The translations under genes were made by a program, and so were the position numbers. From NCBI GenBank assembly GCA_051453625.1, contig JBOZIK010000001.1:239604489-239668488 (forward strand): a stretch of DNA of 64,000 nt. Direction: 5' to 3'. The stretch's first letter is position 1, and every line of letters starts with the position of its first letter. The notes under the pieces were generated by a model that saw nothing but the letters and a program-made list of their open reading frames with translations, had not been told where the DNA came from and made no database searches. Source of the stretch: Welwitschia mirabilis. Its lineage: Eukaryota; Gnetophyta; Gnetopsida; Welwitschiales. Positions 60,776 to 64,000 of the stretch are shown here, piece by piece.

Positions 60776-61879
60776 CAATACCAAAATCTATTCACTATTG
60801 AATATAATCAAACTAAAATAACATGAGTGATGATCTCATATCATTATTTCTATATGAATATTTATAATAAACTAATCAAAAGTAATACAATAATCTTATC
60901 CTATAACAAAATCAAAGAAAATAAAAATCCAAGGATTTAAATATAATGTTGTAAACGAAAGTTATTGACGTAGGAAAACAAACATGCTTTAGAGGTCTAA
61001 CTTGGCTTGTTTAATAATCTGACTTTACTCTAATTGCATTCATCACATGATTTTTAATGAATTTAATAGCCACTTTGATCTTTCATAGTCCTTTATAAAC
61101 ATAGAAAGTAAGTATGAATGTCCTCAATATCTAAAACATAATAAATACTATTACCTAAAGGTTAACTATAGATAATTCACTTAGTTCTAAAGATCTTGAT
61201 GTTGTAGTTTTACTTAAAGATTACTAGGAGTATTTTAATGTAAACTAGAAATAAAATAATCAATAACTATTATAATATTAACAACAAGAAAGATTTTGAC
61301 TTAAATATTACTAGTACCATTTTAATGTGCACTAAAAATAAAAGAATGAATAACATCAAGAGAGGAAAATGAAGCTGAAATGGCCTCATCAAAATAGCCT
61401 TGGATCAAGTCCACTCCTAAAGAAGCTGCTTCTAAAGAGTTAATGTCTTAACCCTTCAAGTATTTTCATCATGTTTTGTTAACCAAAGATGTTTTAAAAT
61501 AAGGGTCTAAAGCCCTTTAATAAATGAGGAAAGGCCTACTAATCTTTAGCATGTAGTGGTTGACAGATGTTTACATAAGAAAGGTTATACTTTTAGGTAG
61601 TTACTTAAGGAGAAAGTTATAAAATTTGGCATGTAGCCTTGATAGAGGATTCTTTGTCTTATTATGAAGAAGAGATGATGACTGTTAAGTTGTAATTTGC
61701 TTATATGATGTTAAACTAACATTTTTTTGTATATCAAAACATGTTGTATTTTTTGCAAAAAATATTCATCCTTGTAGATTATTAGCTGCAATCATTTTTC
61801 ATAAACCTTACCTAAACCTAACAAGTTTCAAACCCTCAAAGGGGTTAACCAAATTCCTAAGGTATAGACCAAACCTATA
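60776..61879. other. Unassigned sequence after the primer site
   Basis: By position this would be the leader of a second B copy. I find no gag motif and no similarity to 32.9-34.5 kb that I can defend. Two similar stretches occur at 61,203-61,245 and 61,292-61,335 (an ATTACTAGxAxxATTTTAATGT core). Confidence 0.4.
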
Positions 61880-62830
61880 TCACAAAGTATTAAAAATAGA
61901 TTACTGAGGGATCAACTGGATTCCTAAGGAGTCGACCGGACTTGTGCACTAAATTTCTCACATCTGAGCATCAAGTGGTCAATAAGATTCCTAAGGGATT
62001 AACTAGACATAGAGTGAAAAATTTTTATCTTTTCTAATTAAGGGTTCAACTAGATATTTAAGGGGTTAATAAGACCTGGGCTAAAAATGTTGTTATGCAC
62101 TTTTCTACACATGACATCAATTAGATCAAAATGTATTGACTAGATATGTAGTCGACCAGATTCTAAGGGGTTAACCAGACATGAAGACATAAGAAGCTTG
62201 AGTCGACTAGAAGAAGATGAGGACAACTGACTTCAGTGATGACACCTATTAGGGTCGACTAGACATTTTGAGGAATTTATCATTCATGATAGAAATGTAA
62301 TTTTTTTAGCTGTTTGACCTCTTGTTTTTATCCATTGAAGAATCTATTTCACTTATAAAACCCTAAAATGTTTCTTTTATATATTTGTCAGCCATCAAAA
62401 TCATTGCACAACTTTTACACCACTCATTGGTATATGTTCTATTTAATCAAAAACAAACAAAAATCTTTCATGATCATTAGTACTTGGTTAATTAGTTTGT
62501 ACTATGTATACATGGATTGTGTTATCATTTCAAGTAGTATAGCAATATCATTATTGTACTTTATATCTGGTGGAACCTATGCGTTGTAGCACACTATTAT
62601 CATAGAATAGTATTTTCTTTAAAGGGTGAGACTGAGCCTTTAAAAAGTCTGATTATAAAAGGTTATAGATAAATTTGGACTACCTAAACAGTGATTTATA
62701 AATGTCCAGATAAGGCTTGGGTAGAAGCTAATCGCTGAGAGTGGAATAGGGGGTTTTTTGAACCATTATAAATTGTGTGTCTATCTCCATTGGTATTTTG
62801 TACTTTTGGTTATTTTTCTTTCAGATTAAT
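61880..62830 (+). repeat. Probable copia-type LTR fragment with GTCGAC-rich repeats
   Basis: At 61,910-62,270 a GTCGACC(A/G)GA-like core recurs with AAGGGGTTAACCAGA-type variants. A TATAAAA at 62,354-62,360 and then CTGAGCCTTTAAAAAG, GGGTAGAAGC and CCATTATAAATTGTGTG (62,625-62,785) follow the order of U3 repeats, TATA and R-U5 seen in many plant copia LTRs. No partner LTR, PPT or primer site is in the window, so limits are guesses. Confidence 0.45.
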
Positions 62831-63424
62831 TCTTTTATTTCATATGCATAACTATCTTTCAGTATTCGATACTTATGAAGATAGCTTTTAAGATTATTTA
62901 TTTTTCAAATCCCATTCACTCTTCCTCTAGGATCCTATATCCTTTAATGACATGTCCTTTGAATGATGATGCAGCTACTACCAAATGTCATGCAATATTT
63001 TTTCATATAATTATTATCATTACTAGTACATGTAACATGTCATTTTAAACTTTTACAATATGTCATTAAATTTAAAGGTTGAATCTAATTTATCATTCAT
63101 GATTCTATGAGTGAAGTATGATGTTTTTCCAATGAGGATATGACAATGTAAGCATTAACTAATTTTTCCTTGAAATATCAATGATGTTGATGACTTAGAT
63201 GGTGTCAGTGACATTTTCTAATGGCTCTTCTTTAAATTATAGAATGTCTTCTAAAAGGCATTAATAAATCTAAAAATTCTATGAAAAAGTTCATAATTTC
63301 ATGAAACATGACAAAAAGATAAAAATACATCATTTTATAATAAAATGAATAATTTAATATCTTTGCCTATATAAAATTAATCAAATATACTTACTTGGAA
63401 TGTCAATTTTTGCATTTAAATAGT
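62831..63424. other. Unassigned sequence before the reverse transcriptase
   Basis: Should hold protease and earlier gag-pol if the chromovirus is intact, but no motif is visible. The reverse transcriptase start may be a truncation point. Confidence 0.35.
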
Positions 63425-64000
63425 GAACTAGTTTTATTTATCAAAAAGAAAGATGGAGGGCTCAAACTTTGTGTTGATTATAGAATGTTAAATCATCTAA
63501 CTATAAGGAATAACTATCATTTATCAAGAATAGAATACTTATTTAACTACCTAATGTATGCTAAATAATTTTTCAAAATTCATTTGACATTAGGATATCA
63601 TTAGCTTAAAATCAAGAAAGCAAATCTCTTTAAAACATTCTTTCAAACTAGGTATCACTACTATGAATTTAGAGTTGTTTATTTTAGCCTTAAAAATGCT
63701 TTATTAGCTTTTTGGCTATAATGAAGCTTACTTAGATAAGGTTTTTGTAGTTTTAATAGATGATGTGCTAATTTATTCTCTGTCCATAAAAGATCATAGA
63801 AAGAATTTGAAAATACTATCGAAAACTTTAGAAAGGGATAAGTTCTATGCGAATCCATAAAAATGTGAATTCTAGCTATCAAAAATTAATTTTTTTGGGC
63901 ATGTAATTTTAGAAGAATAAGTTAGTGTTGATGATGAAAAAGTTTAGGGTATTTTGAATTAGTTTAAAATAGAATATGTAATAAAGTTAAGAACTTTTCT
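63425..64000 (+). pseudogene. Chromovirus-type Ty3/gypsy reverse transcriptase, cut by window end
   Basis: [19 protein letters not shown] at 63,434-63,490 is the VxFVKKKDGxxRxCVDYRxLN box. [12 protein letters not shown], then FFKIHLTLGYH-LKIKKAN (63,573-63,630), TRYHYYEFRVVYFSLKNALL (63,648-63,706) and VLIDDVLIYS at 63,752-63,781 follow the canonical order, matching KxDLrxGYHQlRixxxD, TRYGHYEFxVMPFGLTNAP and FIDDILvYS. The catalytic pair of aspartates is still encoded, although frames shift and stops occur. The tail (63,880-63,960) matches FLGHVVsxxGIxVDpxKV. This is a different branch from the Athila-like elements elsewhere here (GHYEF and KKDG forms). It continues beyond 64,000. Confidence 0.88.

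Noticed and set aside
61060-61450. Possible minus-strand integrase or gag fragment
   Set aside because: Some stretches looked protein-like, but no conserved residue pattern of any family could be placed.

Overview
This is a land-plant nuclear window with no host gene that I can see. It is AT-rich, has no long open frame, and is almost entirely layered, heavily decayed retrotransposons. The assignment to plants rests on the families: Athila-like Ty3/gypsy elements with tRNA-Asp-type primer sites and an extra 3' ORF, a SIRE-like copia element with a tRNA-iMet-type primer site, an L1-type LINE, and a chromovirus-type gypsy reverse transcriptase. A second LINE (4.35-6.7 kb) looks more like LINEs of animals and non-flowering land plants. 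That is compatible with a gymnosperm or fern, but does not prove it. Decay is dominated by C-to-T and G-to-A changes, so Trp, Gln and Arg codons often became stops. All coding features are therefore called as pseudogenes from frame-by-frame translation, and outer limits are approximate.

Layout. 0-3.5 kb: the 5' end of a minus-strand Athila-like element (LTR family B, primer site, gag). 4.35-6.7 kb: plus-strand LINE. 7.3-10.7 kb: minus-strand L1-like LINE. 11.17-30.0 kb: plus-strand Athila-like element C (LTR, primer site, gag-like piece, integrase tail, PPT, LTR), split at 13.4-26.4 kb by a minus-strand cluster of family-A Athila-like elements. That cluster holds at least two nested, partly deleted copies and six assembly gaps. 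31.17-60.76 kb: plus-strand family-B element. Its gag is interrupted by a complete-length but dead plus-strand family-A element (35.19-47.73 kb). Its second LTR is interrupted by a minus-strand SIRE-like copia element (50.70-59.11 kb). 60.8-64 kb: a primer site, an unassigned stretch, a probable copia LTR fragment, and the start of a chromovirus reverse transcriptase cut by the window end.

The order of insertion can be read directly. Family B is older than the A element in its gag and the copia element in its LTR. Element C is older than the minus-strand A cluster. In the A cluster one copy sits in the reverse transcriptase of another.

I found no convincing undescribed system. The most useful observations are the unusual LINE, the extra ORF shared by gypsy and copia elements, conserved splice-donor-like sites before the gypsy extra ORF, the LTR-primer-site configuration after the second B LTR, a tRNA-like block repeated beside two A LTRs, and two assembly gaps whose flanks overlap and which are probably artefacts.
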